Shown one piece after another: positions 6,714 through 14,639 of a stretch of 43,379 bases of DNA. Each line of letters begins with the position of its first letter. The first letter of the stretch is position 1. Position numbers and translations under genes: made by a program. The stretch is from a virus. Location of the stretch: positions 1 through 43,379 of IMG/VR virus record IMGVR_UViG_3300037258_000211. One strand, written 5' to 3'. A model generated the notes under the pieces. That model had not been told where the DNA came from and did no database searches. It worked only from the letters and a program-made list of their open reading frames with translations.

Positions 6714-6957
6714 GCGGAAGGAAATCCCAGCCAAGAAGTTTGCGCTGCCGAAAGAGCGCAAATATCCGATCGAGGACAAATCCCACGCGTCCAACGCGAA
6801 GGCGCGCGCCAGGCAGATGTTCAAGAGCGGCCAGATCACCAAGGCGCAATACGACGAGATCTGCGCCAAGGCCGATAAAGTGCTGGGCAAGACAATGGCC
6901 AAGCCCAAAGCGAAAGCCGACGCCGGCGGCAAGGAAGACGGCGCCTATAAAGATTAG
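6691..6957 (+). CDS. DUF6582-like small protein
   Basis: 88 residues after GAGAGGAAA. FALPKERKYPIEDKSHASNAKARARQMFKSGQITKAQYDEICAKADKVL is the pattern of a widespread small protein family of phages and their hosts (DUF6582-like): a conserved FALP...YPIED motif, then a SHOCT-like helical hairpin with the GxITxxQYD turn. The tail is Lys/Ala-rich. Confidence 0.7.
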   Translation: MAKLDAAERKEIPAKKFALPKERKYPIEDKSHASNAKARARQMFKSGQITKAQYDEICAKADKVLGKTMAKPKAKADAGGKEDGAYKD

Positions 6958-6993
6958 CAGGCGCCACCGCGCCAAAACTACGGAACCACCGCC

Positions 6994-7251
6994 ATGGCAA
7001 AATCACCTTCGCCGGTCGCTGCCGAGCCGATGAGCGACAAAGAACGCCAGCTCAAATATCAGACCGAAGACGATCTGCGCTCGCTGACCCGCGCGCAGGA
7101 AGTCCTCGACGATCCGGAGCGCGCCAAGCGCGCACGGGCGCTCGCCGAGGAGCAAGAGAGCGAGATCAGCAAGGTTATCGATCAGCTTTCATCGAAGGGC
7201 CTCATTTCCTCGAAGCAGGCGATGAAGGCGAAAAAGAAGGCCGAGGAATAA
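6994..7251 (+). CDS. Small helical protein with SHOCT-like C-terminus
   Basis: 85 residues, nearly all helix and highly charged, ending SKVIDQLSSKGLISSKQAMKAKKKAEE. The GLISSKQ turn resembles that of both neighbours, suggesting a small duplicated family. Its stop directly abuts the next ATG. Confidence 0.65.
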   Translation: MAKSPSPVAAEPMSDKERQLKYQTEDDLRSLTRAQEVLDDPERAKRARALAEEQESEISKVIDQLSSKGLISSKQAMKAKKKAEE

Positions 7252-7524
7252 ATGGCTGACACGGCGATCGCGCCCACCAACGAGAAGGTGGTGTTCAAGG
7301 GCAAGCCCCAAAAGGAAGCCGCTGCGCCCGGCGCTGATGGCGTAGCGCCAAAGGCTGCCGCAAAAGTAAAGCCCAAACCGAAAGACGGCGAAGCGCTGAA
7401 ACGGGCAAAGAAGCTTCTGAGCACCGGCGCGATCTCGCAAAAACAGCACGACAAGATGGTCGGCACTTTTGCTCCAGCACCGGCTGGCGCTGGCGCGGAG
7501 ATCGCAATGAGCGACGACGACTAA
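7252..7524 (+). CDS. Small Ala/Lys/Pro-rich protein with SHOCT-like hairpin
   Basis: 90 residues. The N-terminal half is a low-complexity KPQKEAAAPGADG linker. The second half, ALKRAKKLLSTGAISQKQHDKMVGTF, is a clear SHOCT-like helix-turn-helix-hairpin. Its start abuts the previous stop, and it is last of three adjacent genes with this motif. It faces the HigA gene on the other strand. Confidence 0.65.
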   Translation: MADTAIAPTNEKVVFKGKPQKEAAAPGADGVAPKAAAKVKPKPKDGEALKRAKKLLSTGAISQKQHDKMVGTFAPAPAGAGAEIAMSDDD

Positions 7525-7530
7525 GACGCG

Positions 7531-7842
7531 CTATTTCGCCTCTGCCTTTTTGATTTTCGCCAGCTTCGGACCGAGCGCCTGACGCGCGTGCCACAGGTCG
7601 TAATCCTGCTGCATGCGCATCCACAGTTCGGGCCCGTTGCCGAAGAACGCGCCAAAGCGCAGCGCCATATCGGGCGACACCGCCGATTTCGTGTTGAGCA
7701 CGTTTCCGAGCGCCTGCGGGGTGGTGAGCATCGCCAGAGCTGCTTGGCGCGGCGAAATGCCGAGCGCCTCGATGCTGTCGGCAGCGATTGCGCCGGGATG
7801 GGTCGGAGGCCGCCTGCGCGGACCTGCTGCATATTCGGCCAT
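7531..7842 (-). CDS. higA: HigA-family antitoxin
   Basis: 103 residues from ATG at 7842 (GGGAG upstream); an ATG at 7899 would overlap the toxin gene. PPTHPGAIAADSIEALGISPRQAALAMLTTPQALGNVLNTKSAVSPDMALRFGAFFGNGPELWMRMQQDYDLW is the standard HigA/VapI XRE fold with its terminal WLRxQxxYDLW-like helix. It lies downstream of the toxin, the reversed toxin-first order typical of higBA. It should neutralise HigB and repress the shared promoter. Confidence 0.85.
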   Translation of the reverse strand: MAEYAAGPRRRPPTHPGAIAADSIEALGISPRQAALAMLTTPQALGNVLNTKSAVSPDMALRFGAFFGNGPELWMRMQQDYDLWHARQALGPKLAKIKKAEAK

Positions 7843-7873
7843 CGTGGCTCCCGTTGAGCCGGGAAGCCCGGCC

Positions 7874-8152
7874 TCAGTGGTATTGTTCGAAGTCAACACG
7901 GTAGGCGTCTCCTTTATCGAATTCGAAGGTGATCCGCCATGCTCCGCTGACCCAAATCGAGTAGCGCAGCGGGGCGTATTGTTTCAGGGCGTGCAGGTTC
8001 CAGCCCGGAAGGTTGATGTGGCGAAGGTCGCCAGCCCGATTGAGGCCGTCGAGCCGTTCCCGCACCCGATCCTGCATCTTGCTGTCGATTCGGGCGGTAC
8101 GGCCCTTCTCGAATAGCTCCTTTAAGCCTTTATGCGAAAACGACCGGATCAT
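7874..8152 (-). CDS. higB: HigB-family toxin (RelE-like mRNA interferase)
   Basis: 92 residues from ATG at 8152 (MIRSFSHKGLKELFE, the family's usual opening). An in-frame start at 8179 exists. Conserved features include LDGLNRAGDLRHINLPGWNLHALK, Y..R.SIWVSGAWRITFEFDKGDAYRVDFEQYH, the compact RelE/HigB fold that cleaves ribosome-bound mRNA. The pair is inserted against the direction of surrounding phage genes, which suggests separate acquisition as a stability or anti-superinfection cassette. Confidence 0.85.
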   Translation of the reverse strand: MIRSFSHKGLKELFEKGRTARIDSKMQDRVRERLDGLNRAGDLRHINLPGWNLHALKQYAPLRYSIWVSGAWRITFEFDKGDAYRVDFEQYH

Positions 8153-8184
8153 CTCTAAGTCCCTTTTCCCTGTCTGCAATAGAG

Positions 8185-8213
8185 AATGTAAAGTATCGCT
8201 TTATACATGTCAA
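8185..8213 (-). promoter_or_regulatory. higBA promoter
   Basis: On the minus strand TTGACA (complement of 8208-8213) and TACATT (complement of 8185-8190) are separated by exactly 17 bp. Imperfect inverted repeats built on TGTAAAG/CTTTACA (8187-8227) surround both boxes and are suited to HigA autoregulation. Confidence 0.7.
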
Positions 8214-8872
8214 GTGTCACTTTACACAAATCTGGCGCGTTAAATAGGGCTCAGCTGCGCCCCCGGCCCCCGGTGCAGCTTTACGGCATCGACGAAAGCC
8301 TGATGCTGCCGCGTTTCGAGCCTGCTCCCGAATTGCTCGATTGGTTGACCTCAACCTTTATCGTTGAGGGCGCGCCGCTGCAGAATCCTGATCACGCCCA
8401 CCTTGCGATGGCCCAGCTGGGCGTTTTGTGGACCAACGTCGAGAATTCCCGGAGCGGAAGGCGGGTTGTCGGGCAGGCCGAGTTCAAGCCGCCCGGTGGC
8501 ACGATGGGGAAGTGGGCGAGAGCGCGCATGCAGGCGCAGCTCTATGCCTGGTTCGGCGCGATGCCCGACTTCCTGCTGACGTTCGACGCGGAATACTGCG
8601 CCGCCTGCAGCGACGAGGAATTCTGCGCCTTGGCCGAGCACGAGCTCTACCACTGCGGACAGGCACGCGATGAGTTTGGCGTGCCAAGGTTTACCAAGGA
8701 CGGCTTCGTGGTGTTCGTCTCACGCGGTCACGACGTCGAGGAGTTTATCGGCGTCGTTAGGCGCTACGGTCCCGCAGCTGCACATCTTGAGCCGTTGATG
8801 GAGGCGGCGGCCTTGGCCCCGGAGATCCCTGCCGACCGTTTGGCGATCGCCTGCGGAACCTGCGGTGGTTAG
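8207..8872 (+). CDS. Phage metallopeptidase-like protein
   Basis: Up to 221 residues. ALAEHELYHCGQ carries an HExxH zinc motif (about residues 145-149) in the setting of the putative phage metallopeptidase family, and two Cys motifs (CAAC, CGTCGG) flank it. The ATG at 8207 overlaps the -35 box of the divergent higBA promoter, so the real start may be further in, for example GTG at 8273 giving VQLYGIDESLM. The family occurs near terminase genes; its substrate is unknown. Confidence 0.7.
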   Translation: MSSVTLHKSGALNRAQLRPRPPVQLYGIDESLMLPRFEPAPELLDWLTSTFIVEGAPLQNPDHAHLAMAQLGVLWTNVENSRSGRRVVGQAEFKPPGGTMGKWARARMQAQLYAWFGAMPDFLLTFDAEYCAACSDEEFCALAEHELYHCGQARDEFGVPRFTKDGFVVFVSRGHDVEEFIGVVRRYGPAAAHLEPLMEAAALAPEIPADRLAIACGTCGG

Positions 8873-8885
8873 CCGCGACTGAAAC

Positions 8886-8930
8886 TCTCCCGCTCGAAAG
8901 AGGCGGGAGACGGGGTGCTTCAACACCCCG
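8886..8930 (+). other. Two tandem GC-rich hairpins
   Basis: The first hairpin (8886-8910) pairs TCTCCCGCTC with GAG-G-CGGGAGA, ten base pairs with one bulged G and a GAAA tetraloop. The second (8911-8930) pairs CGGGGTG with CACCCCG. There is no spacer between them and no U-run. They could slow polymerase, protect the mRNA 3' end or control the methyltransferase downstream. Confidence 0.5.
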
Positions 8931-9022
8931 AACCGCGAAGCCTGACTTCGCATGACCCGAGCCGGCCGATCTCAGGCCACCCCGCCACCGCACGCGCGGC
9001 GGGAAAACGTAAGTCTCATGTC

Positions 9023-9802
9023 ATGCCCACAGGTAAATCGAACCCCGCAAAACGCGGTGGTGCTCGTAGCAATTTCGTTAAGCATGGCGACATCTGGCAG
9101 CTCGGCCGGCATCGCCTCGTCTGCGGTGATGCGACTGATCCGCAAACAGTGAAGAAGGCGCTGGGCGGTTATCGCCCGCGTCTGATGGTGACCGATCCGC
9201 CCTATGGCGTGAATTACGATCCGGCATGGCGGGAGAAGGTCGGTCTCGGTGCTCGAGCGGTCGGCGCGGTGATCAACGATCATCGTTCGGACTGGCGCGC
9301 AGCGTGGCGGCTTTTCCCCGGCGACATCGTGTATGTCTGGCATTCGTCGCTGCATTCATCGACGGTTGAGCGAAGTCTGCGCGCGGTGGGGTTCTTGCCG
9401 CGCTCGAACATCATCTGGGACAAGACGCGCCTGATCATTTCGCGTGGGCATTACCACTGGCGGCACGAGCCCTGCTGGTACGCGGTGCGCAAGGGAAAGA
9501 CTGCGAACTGGAAAGGCGATCGCAAGCAGACGACGGTGTGGCCGATCGCGCATCGACGCTCGATTACAGGACACGGCGCGCAGAAGCCGATCGAGTGCAT
9601 GCGGCGTCCGATCGAGAACCACAGTCGGCGCGGGGACGCCGTGTATGACCCGTTTCTCGGGAGCGGGACGACGATCATGGCGGCCGAGATGACGGGCCGC
9701 ATCTGCTGCGCGATCGAGATAGATCCCGGCTATTGCGCGGTGGCGATCACGCGGTGGCAGGAAGAGACCGGCCGCAAGGCGCGGTTGCTGACAAGGCGGT
9801 GA
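9023..9802 (+). CDS. DNA methyltransferase, N6-adenine/N4-cytosine type
   Basis: 259 residues from ATG at 9023; a GTG at 8915 is in frame but would translate the second hairpin. HRLVCGDATDP opens the domain. DPPYGV (residues 58-63, catalytic motif IV) precedes HGAQKP (184-189) and DPFLGSGTT (209-217, motif I, AdoMet binding), the beta-class order seen in CcrM. No endonuclease gene is adjacent, so it is an orphan enzyme that probably protects phage DNA from host restriction or alters its methylation. Confidence 0.85.
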   Translation: MPTGKSNPAKRGGARSNFVKHGDIWQLGRHRLVCGDATDPQTVKKALGGYRPRLMVTDPPYGVNYDPAWREKVGLGARAVGAVINDHRSDWRAAWRLFPGDIVYVWHSSLHSSTVERSLRAVGFLPRSNIIWDKTRLIISRGHYHWRHEPCWYAVRKGKTANWKGDRKQTTVWPIAHRRSITGHGAQKPIECMRRPIENHSRRGDAVYDPFLGSGTTIMAAEMTGRICCAIEIDPGYCAVAITRWQEETGRKARLLTRR

Positions 9803-9806
9803 GGCG

Positions 9807-9950
9807 ATGCTGAAAACCGAAGTGCGCCGCCTCACAGGCCAGAACCCTGACCGATCCCTGATGTATCCCGGCGAATGGGTTTTCACTTGGGCGCGGATGC
9901 CTGGTGCCGGCATCTGGGTGCTGATCGGCATTGAGCCGAAAGAAGCGTGA
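9807..9950 (+). CDS. 47-aa hypothetical protein
   Basis: The ATG follows GAGG and lies four bases after the methyltransferase stop. The peptide MLKTEVRRLTGQNPDRSLMY-PGEWVFTWARMPGAGIWVLIG is Trp-rich and probably a small beta domain. No family is recognised. Coupling to the previous gene supports expression. Confidence 0.5.
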   Translation: MLKTEVRRLTGQNPDRSLMYPGEWVFTWARMPGAGIWVLIGIEPKEA

Positions 9951-10065
9951 ATATGAGCCGCCGGGCGTCGTCCGGTGTCGCTCGAGAGAGGCGCGGCGCT
10001 TCGGTGCCGAGCCTCTCGCCGATCGGCGGTCCGGCGTAAAACCGACCGTTCGTAGAGAAGCGCGG

Positions 10066-10143
10066 ACCCGCGTAGCTCAGAGGGAGAGCGCGGCATTGCC
10101 GAAAGGCTTGCGCGAGGTCGCTGGTTCGAATCCGGCCGCCGGA
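10066..10143 (+). tRNA. tRNA-like gene with abnormal anticodon arm
   Basis: A canonical D-arm (GCTC/GAGC after T8-A9) and T-arm (GCTGG-TTCGAAT-CCGGC) are present at tRNA spacing. Acceptor strands ACCCGCG and CGCCGGA pair with two mismatches. The canonical anticodon stem does not form: between the arms are 30 bases with alternative hairpins CGGC-ATT-GCCG or GCC-GAAA-GGC. No CCA is encoded. Flanks GAGAAGCGCG (10055-10064) and CGCGCTTCTC (10144-10153) are perfectly complementary and extend the acceptor helix by ten pairs. It may be a degenerate tRNA or a tRNA mimic. Amino acid identity is undetermined. Confidence 0.5.
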
Positions 10144-10177
10144 CGCGCTTCTCGCCATTTGACCCGGTTTGACAAGC

Positions 10178-10699
10178 ATGGCGCTATCGGAAGAGCTCGC
10201 TTTCAACGTTAAACGCTTTATCGTTCAAAGGCTTGCCTGCTACGAAACGCCCAACCAGGTTGCCAAGGCGGTCAAGGAGGAGTTTCAGCTCGAGGTCAGT
10301 CGTCAGCGGGTCCATTTTTATGACCCGACGGCCAAAGCCGGCGCGGCTTTGATGCCCGAGCTGAAGGAGCTCTTCGACACAACGCGCAAAGCATTCCTCG
10401 AGGAGATCGGGAATATCCCGATCGCCAATAAAGCGGTGCGATTGCGCGCGCTCAACAAGCAGCTTGAGTTCTTCGGCGAGAAAAACGCCGCCGGCATCGT
10501 CAAGGATTTGTGCGAGGCCGCCGCAAAGGAGATGGGCAACGCCTTCACCAACCGGAGAGAATTTTCTGGCCCAAATGGCGGCCCGATCGAAACCAAAGCC
10601 AGCGCGCAGGCTCTAACGGATGAGCAGCTTGAAACTATCGCCAGAGGCGGCAGCGCGGGAGCTGATGCGACGCCGGCGGGCGCGAAACAGTCTGGTTGA
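10178..10699 (+). CDS. terS: Terminase small subunit (DUF2280 family)
   Basis: 173 residues from ATG at 10178. LSEELAFNVKRFIVQRLACYETPNQVAKAVKEEFQLEVSRQRVHFYDPTAKAG is the DUF2280 signature, an N-terminal helix-turn-helix that recognises the packaging site. A helical oligomerisation region follows, then a Gly/Ala-rich tail. The last 80 bases overlap the large terminase gene in another frame, a usual arrangement for this pair. Confidence 0.85.
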   Translation: MALSEELAFNVKRFIVQRLACYETPNQVAKAVKEEFQLEVSRQRVHFYDPTAKAGAALMPELKELFDTTRKAFLEEIGNIPIANKAVRLRALNKQLEFFGEKNAAGIVKDLCEAAAKEMGNAFTNRREFSGPNGGPIETKASAQALTDEQLETIARGGSAGADATPAGAKQSG

Positions 10700-12170
10700 G
10701 TTCGCCAGCGCCATCGACGTGCCGGGCAGGCCGATGTCGGACGATCCCGACGAATGGCTGTTTCATCCGATCGAGACGAGCGTTGCGCCGCATCACGTGC
10801 TGCTGATGAATGCGGCCGAGCGTGTCATCACGCGGCGCCATGGCCGCGGTATCTTTCTTCTGCCGCCGGGTTCGGCCAAATCGACTTACTGCTCGGTGGT
10901 GCTTTCGCCCTACGTCATGGGCAAGTGGCCCGGCAGCCGCATGATTGTGGCGAGCTACGGCTCTGATCTCGCGCGCAAGCAGGGACGGCGATCACGCCAG
11001 ATCGTTCGAAGTGCCGGCTATCGCGGCATCTTCAATACCGAGATTTCCTCCGAATCGAGCGCAGCCGACGAATGGGCCATGCTCAACGGCTCGGAATATA
11101 TGGCGGGCGGCATTTTGTCGGGCATCACCGGCAATCGCGCCAATGGCATCGTCATCGATGACCCGGTGAAGGGCCGCGATGAGGCCGACAGCAGCGTGAT
11201 CCGAAAACGCACGCGCGAGGCTTACGAAGACGACATCAAGACCCGCCTGGTGCCGGGTGGGTGGATCATCGACATTCAGACGCGGTGGAACGAAGACGAT
11301 CTCGCCGGCGGCATCCTGCCTGAAGGCTGGAATGGCGAAAGCGGATTGATCCGCTGCCGCGACGGCATGGACTGGGAAGTTCTGTGCATCCCGGCCAAGG
11401 CCGACCGCGCCGACGATCCGCTCGGCCGCAAGATCGGCGAATATCTTTGGCCCGAGTGGTTCGATCGCCAGCACTGGGCGCAGTTTGAAAAGAACGCGCG
11501 CACCTGGTCGGCGCTTTATCAGCAGAAGCCGGCGCCCGAGACCGGCTCTTATTGGCGCGCCGATTGGCTCAAGCCCTACATCACGCCGCCGGCGCGCGAG
11601 ACGCTCACTGTTTATGGCGGTTCCGACTACGCGGTGACCGCGGGCGGTGGTGACTATACGGTGCACGCGGTGATCGGCCTCGATCCCGAGGACCGGCCTT
11701 ATCTGCTGGATCTGTGGCGCGGCCAGGAAAGCTCGGACGTCTGGGTCGAGCGCTGGTGCGACATGGTGCTCAAGTGGAAGCCGCTCGGTTGGGCCGAGGA
11801 GCTTGGCCAGATCAAAGGCGGCGTCGGGCCGTTCCGAGACAAGCGCGCCCGCGAACGTAAAGCCTACACTGCGCTGCAGGCATTCCCGACGCGCGGCGGC
11901 AAGGGCGTCAGAGCACAATCGATGCGCGGCCGCGCTGCGCAGCTCGGTCTTTATGTTCCTACCGGTGCGGATTGGTATCCGGACTTCAAGTCGGAGCTGA
12001 TGGCTTACCCGGCCGGCAAGAACGACGACCAGCACGACGCGATCGGCCTCGTCGGTCAGCTGCTCGATTTCATGGTCGCCGGCAAGAAGCCGAAGACGAA
12101 AGATCAGACGGTGGCCGACGGCTATCGCGAGGCCCAGGACGAGGCCAACGAATCCTTCCTGACGATGTGA
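10620..12170 (+). CDS. terL: Terminase large subunit
   Basis: 516 residues. The ATPase domain has Walker A LLPPGSAKST (80-89) and Walker B GIVIDDP (176-182). The RNase H-like nuclease has GGSDYAV (about 333-339) and the late acidic motif KNDDQHDAIG. It drives DNA into the prohead and cuts the concatemer. Its association with DUF2280 and a P22-like portal fits a headful-packaging podovirus. Confidence 0.93.
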   Translation: MSSLKLSPEAAARELMRRRRARNSLVEFASAIDVPGRPMSDDPDEWLFHPIETSVAPHHVLLMNAAERVITRRHGRGIFLLPPGSAKSTYCSVVLSPYVMGKWPGSRMIVASYGSDLARKQGRRSRQIVRSAGYRGIFNTEISSESSAADEWAMLNGSEYMAGGILSGITGNRANGIVIDDPVKGRDEADSSVIRKRTREAYEDDIKTRLVPGGWIIDIQTRWNEDDLAGGILPEGWNGESGLIRCRDGMDWEVLCIPAKADRADDPLGRKIGEYLWPEWFDRQHWAQFEKNARTWSALYQQKPAPETGSYWRADWLKPYITPPARETLTVYGGSDYAVTAGGGDYTVHAVIGLDPEDRPYLLDLWRGQESSDVWVERWCDMVLKWKPLGWAEELGQIKGGVGPFRDKRARERKAYTALQAFPTRGGKGVRAQSMRGRAAQLGLYVPTGADWYPDFKSELMAYPAGKNDDQHDAIGLVGQLLDFMVAGKKPKTKDQTVADGYREAQDEANESFLTM

Positions 12171-12174
12171 GGCT

Positions 12175-12444
12175 ATGGCTGCTTTGAACGGCGATCAAAA
12201 CTCTATCGAGGTGATGGCGCCGATCGATGCGTTGCCCGTCGCTTGGCGTCACCTGGTGCACGAGTTCGGCCGCGAAATCGTGCTGGTGATGCGCGACGAA
12301 TTTGACGATCCCGACATGGCCTGGATGGCGCTCGAGGCACGGCGCTCCCGCCGTCAGGACGAATGGCTCGCCACTGACTATGTGCTCTCGCAGTCAGCGC
12401 GCATTGAACGCGCAATCGATCGCGCCTTCGGCAACGCCGCCTAA
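12175..12444 (+). CDS. Hypothetical protein, 89 aa, between terminase and portal
   Basis: Starts four bases after the terminase stop behind GAGG. It is acidic and helical (LVHEFGREIVLVMRDEFDDPDMAWMALEARRSRRQDEWLA). No family is recognised. Its position suggests a packaging accessory. Confidence 0.7.
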   Translation: MAALNGDQNSIEVMAPIDALPVAWRHLVHEFGREIVLVMRDEFDDPDMAWMALEARRSRRQDEWLATDYVLSQSARIERAIDRAFGNAA

Positions 12445-12456
12445 GAAAGCTTTTCC

Positions 12457-12684
12457 ATGCACTCAAAGAGCCAAAACCGCGCCGAGGCATCGGCTGCGGC
12501 CAGCCGGACATTGCTCGACTTGCAGATCCGCATGGCGATCGGCCGGCCGAGCCCGGAGCTTCGCGATTATGCACGCTTCACCACATCGGGTGCAGCGATC
12601 GCGCGCGCCATGCCGCCGATCCATGGCGTGAAGGTGCAGCAAGCCATCGTTGCATCAGGCTGCCTGCTCGGACTGATCCGGTAA
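12457..12684 (+). CDS. Hypothetical protein, 75 aa, between terminase and portal
   Basis: A small helical protein (RTLLDLQIRMAIGRPSPELRDYARF...VKVQQAIVASGCLLGLIR) ending six bases before the portal start. No family is recognised. Codon use matches the structural genes. Confidence 0.6.
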   Translation: MHSKSQNRAEASAAASRTLLDLQIRMAIGRPSPELRDYARFTTSGAAIARAMPPIHGVKVQQAIVASGCLLGLIR

Positions 12685-12689
12685 GGCGC

Positions 12690-14630
12690 ATGTACACGGC
12701 CAAGACCTCGACCACCGGCATCGGGACGAACCAGCCCGACGACGATTGGGGCGATAGCGACGACGGCAAAGGCTTCCTGCCTGTGTCGCGGCTACGCCGC
12801 CAGTACATGGATTATCTCACGGGCAAAGCGCTGGAGATCGAGGAACAAAAAGAAGCCCGGCACTACTATCACGCCGCCCAATGGACGGCAGAGCAGGTGC
12901 GCATCATGCGCGCCCGCGGCCAGCCGATCATCACGTACAATCGCGTCGGCCGGAAGATCAACGGCATCTGCGGCCTGATCGAGCGGATGCGGCAGGACCC
13001 AAAGGCCTTCCCGCGCAAGCCGAGCAACGAAGACGGTGCCGAGGTCGCAACCGCGACCGTTCGTTATGTTCTCGACGGCAACGACTGGAAGACACGCGAT
13101 TCGGAATGTCTGCGCCAGGCCGCGATCGAGGGCATCGCCGGCGTGGAGCTCAAGCTGGTCGCCGGCGATAAGGGCGACCCCGACATCGACATGCGGCCGG
13201 TGTTCGGAGACGACTATTTCTACGATCCGCGCAGCTATCGCTACGACTTCAGCGACAAGATGTACGACGGCCTGGCCAAGTGGCTCGACGTCGAAGAGGC
13301 GGTCGAGCTATTCCCAGACCAGGAAGAGACGATCCGCAATCTGGTCGAGAACGGCAACGATCTCACGACCCATGCCGATCGTGAATTCAAGTGGATCATG
13401 ACCAACGAGAAGCGCGTGCGCCTCGTTGAGCATTGGTACAAATATAAAGGCCGGTGGTGCTGGTGCTTCTATATCGGGCAAACCATCCTCGACGAGGGCA
13501 TGTCGCCTTTCATCGACGAGCGCGGCAAGACGATCTCGCGCTTCATCATGTTTTCGGCCTGCGTCGATCATGACGGCGATCGCTATGGCTTCCCGCGCAA
13601 TCTGAAAGGCGCGCAAGACGAGATGAACCAGCGGCGCTCGAAGGCGCTCCATATATCGAATAGCCGCCGCCTCATCATGGACAAGGGCGCGGTCGACGAC
13701 GTCGAGACGGCAAGGCGCGAATGGGCGCGCGCAGATGGCGTGGTCGAGAAGAACAAAGGCTTCGACGTCAAGACCGACGACACGCAGGCCGACCTTGCCA
13801 ATCAGTTGCAGTTTCTGAACGAGGCTCGAAACGAAATCGACGCCTACGCCAACGTCAATCCGCAGACTTACACAGGCGGCTCGATCAATAACTTGTCGGG
13901 CAAGGCGATCAGCCTATTGCAGGCGCCAGGCATTGCCGAGCTTGGGCCCTTCATCATGGCCTATCGCGGCTGGAAGCTTCGCGTCTATCGCGCGATCTGG
14001 GGCATGGCGCAGCGGTACTGGACCGGCGAGCGCTGGATCAGGGTGACCGGCGATGAAAACCTCGCGCAGTTCATCAAGATCAATGGGCTCGATCTCGACG
14101 AATATGGGCGTCCGGCCGTGGTCAATGCGCTCGGCGCGCTCGATGTCGACATCATCATGGATGAGGGCCCCGACGTTGTCTCGATGATGCAAGACACGTT
14201 CGACGTCTTGAAGAACCAACCGCCGGGCACGATCCCGCCGCAAGTGCTGATCGAGCTCTCGCCGATCCAGGGCACCGAGAAGCAGAAGATACTCAAGATG
14301 ATGCAGCCGCCGATCGATCCGGCGCAGCAGATCGCCAAACGCATCGAGCTCGAAGGCATGGCGGCCGAGGTCGAAGAGACAAGAGCCGCGGCCATGGAAA
14401 AACGCGGCAAGGCCATGAACGATATCGCCAGCGCCGCCGAACACGCCAGTAAAGCTCATCTTAACGCGCTGGAAGTATTCACCACTGGCGCGCAGCAGGT
14501 CGGCACGGCAGCCCAGCCGGTACAAACCGCGCCGGCGCCCACACCAGGAGCGCCGCCGGCGCCGGCACTACCGAATGTCACGCCACCACCGGCCGCCAAC
14601 CCGCTACCGTTCGCTCACCCACCCGCATAA
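12690..14630 (+). CDS. Portal protein, P22-like
   Basis: 646 residues, typical of P22-type portals. ARHYYHAAQWTAEQVRIMRARGQPIITYNRVGRKINGICGLIERMRQDPKAFPR is the conserved N-terminal wing. VFGDDYFYDPRSYRYDFSDKMYDG and VNPQTYTGGSINNLSGKAI are further landmarks. After a long C-terminal helix (residues 550-605) the protein ends in an Ala/Pro-rich tail. It forms the dodecameric DNA entry ring at one capsid vertex. Confidence 0.9.
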   Translation: MYTAKTSTTGIGTNQPDDDWGDSDDGKGFLPVSRLRRQYMDYLTGKALEIEEQKEARHYYHAAQWTAEQVRIMRARGQPIITYNRVGRKINGICGLIERMRQDPKAFPRKPSNEDGAEVATATVRYVLDGNDWKTRDSECLRQAAIEGIAGVELKLVAGDKGDPDIDMRPVFGDDYFYDPRSYRYDFSDKMYDGLAKWLDVEEAVELFPDQEETIRNLVENGNDLTTHADREFKWIMTNEKRVRLVEHWYKYKGRWCWCFYIGQTILDEGMSPFIDERGKTISRFIMFSACVDHDGDRYGFPRNLKGAQDEMNQRRSKALHISNSRRLIMDKGAVDDVETARREWARADGVVEKNKGFDVKTDDTQADLANQLQFLNEARNEIDAYANVNPQTYTGGSINNLSGKAISLLQAPGIAELGPFIMAYRGWKLRVYRAIWGMAQRYWTGERWIRVTGDENLAQFIKINGLDLDEYGRPAVVNALGALDVDIIMDEGPDVVSMMQDTFDVLKNQPPGTIPPQVLIELSPIQGTEKQKILKMMQPPIDPAQQIAKRIELEGMAAEVEETRAAAMEKRGKAMNDIASAAEHASKAHLNALEVFTTGAQQVGTAAQPVQTAPAPTPGAPPAPALPNVTPPPAANPLPFAHPPA

Positions 14631-14639
14631 GGAAATCCG

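Noticed and set aside
8961-9802. ParB-methyltransferase fusion
   Set aside because: The N-terminal HRLVCGDATD context is shared with such fusions, but no ParB nuclease domain precedes it.
10992-12035. 347-codon frame antisense to the large terminase
   Set aside because: Terminase ATPase and nuclease motifs identify the sense strand as coding.
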